Positions 42,421 to 42,887 of a stretch of DNA of 42,887 nucleotides are shown here, piece after piece. Made by a program: the position numbers and the translations under genes. The notes below the pieces were generated by a model. The model was not told the origin of the DNA. It worked only from the letters and a program-made list of their open reading frames with translations, and did no database searches. Position 1 is the first letter of the stretch; every line of letters starts with the position of its first letter. The stretch is from Pelomyxa schiedti (taxonomy: Eukaryota; Evosea; Pelobiontida; Pelomyxidae): the NCBI GenBank assembly GCA_020536535.1, contig JAHLWZ010000769.1, positions 824-43,710 of the forward strand, in the 5' to 3' direction.

Positions 42421-42771
42421 GCTCTCCCTCCGCCCCGCCCCCTCCCACTTCCCTTTTCCCGTCTCCTCCTCCTCTTGGTCTTTGGTGGTGTGGGAATGAT
42501 GCTACCCTTGTCGCCCATCAACCCACTCCTTCGTTCACCCCCTTTTCCGGTGCTGCCTACAAGCTCCACCACCATGCCCTTGTAAACACAACCACCAATA
42601 ATTAGTGGGCACCCAATCAGATCATCCTTCCATAAGTACTGCAGCAGGACCAGGCACAGTTTCTCTGCTCTTTTGGATTTAGCCCAAAGGGTGGACCAGA
42701 AACTGGATTTACCACCCACGACTGAGAACAAGAGAGACTTGGATTCATCAAAACGAATTTTTCCTATTCTT

Positions 42772-42887
42772 TTAGGGATGGAGAGCCTGTGCTATGGTAT
42801 GGACAGTTTGGTCAATTTCCTCGTCGGTGGTATGCTTGCTCAAAGAGAACCTGATTCCTTGAACAGCAAGTGATCCTGGTGCATAGA
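42772..42887 (-). CDS. Cysteine desulfurase / selenocysteine lyase-type enzyme, C-terminal fragment
   Basis: Reading from the right edge on the minus strand, the last 37 codons give PGSLAVQGIRFSLSKHTTDE, then EIDQTVHTIAQALHP and a TAA. The IRFSLxxxTTxEEID block is the conserved C-terminal strand-helix of class V PLP enzymes (IscS/NFS1, NifS, selenocysteine lyase). Ending a dozen residues after that block resembles selenocysteine lyase or SufS-type lengths more than NFS1, which has a longer tail. The catalytic Cys loop and PLP lysine lie outside the window, so the subfamily cannot be set. Confidence 0.75.
   Translation of the reverse strand, partial: YAPGSLAVQGIRFSLSKHTTDEEIDQTVHTIAQALHP

Overview
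This window looks like nuclear DNA of a very compact animal genome. The proteins are animal or holozoan types: a MOB1 adaptor, CHMP4, translin, EMG1, ribosomal eL22, multidomain Rho and Ras exchange factors, and a very large inducible (VLIG/GVIN-type) GTPase. Genes sit on both strands, often 35-270 bp apart. Almost every intron that can be placed by joining frames is about 40-55 nt with GT..AG ends. Tiny introns, high density and animal-type genes suggest an early-branching metazoan such as a sponge (possibly a glass sponge); this is inference from style, not identification.

Layout. 1-1541 (+): 3' part of a histidine acid phosphatase gene, wrapped in direct and inverted repeats. 1701-5678 (-): RhoGEF with a long disordered N-terminus, DH, PH and a C-terminal PB1-like domain. 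5979-6950 (+): unrecognised gene. 7006-9000 (+): decayed hAT transposase with a BED finger. 9223-16960 (+): 2,499-residue protein joining a MACPF (perforin-like) domain to a VLIG GTPase. 17046-18143 (+): GC-rich, broken, unrecognised coding region. 18212-19103 (-) and 19260-20225 (+): CHMP4 and translin, head to head. 20309-25278 (-): RasGEF with ankyrin repeats between two H-type-lectin-like domains. 25734-29533 (-): a second RasGEF, REM-DEP-CDC25. 29805-31199 (+): basic protein with an EQ/Q repeat. 31234-32610 (+): mitochondrial poly(A) polymerase/TUTase-like nucleotidyltransferase. 32645-34058 (-): class II (bacterial/protist-type) fructose-bisphosphate aldolase with seven introns. 34298-35004 (-): TPR protein with signal peptide and C-terminal membrane segment. 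35093-36728 (+): EMG1 with a long acidic N-terminus. 36801-38079 (+): MOB1. 38304-39661 (+): unrecognised gene. 39892-40870 (+): eL22. 41262-41720: nested fold-back repeats inside an unrecognised minus-strand gene. 42772-42887 (-): C-terminal end of a cysteine desulfurase/selenocysteine lyase-type enzyme.

Common functional threads are small-GTPase signalling (three exchange factors), RNA/ribosome biology (EMG1, eL22, translin, poly(A) polymerase-like) and probable innate immunity (MACPF-VLIG). The strongest candidates for something undescribed are the MACPF-VLIG fusion, the lectin/ankyrin RasGEF and the class II aldolase. Several genes have one local frame disruption, which could be assembly indels or real decay. 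Spliced models for aldolase, translin, CHMP4, EMG1, eL22 and MACPF-VLIG close to whole codons with no internal stop.
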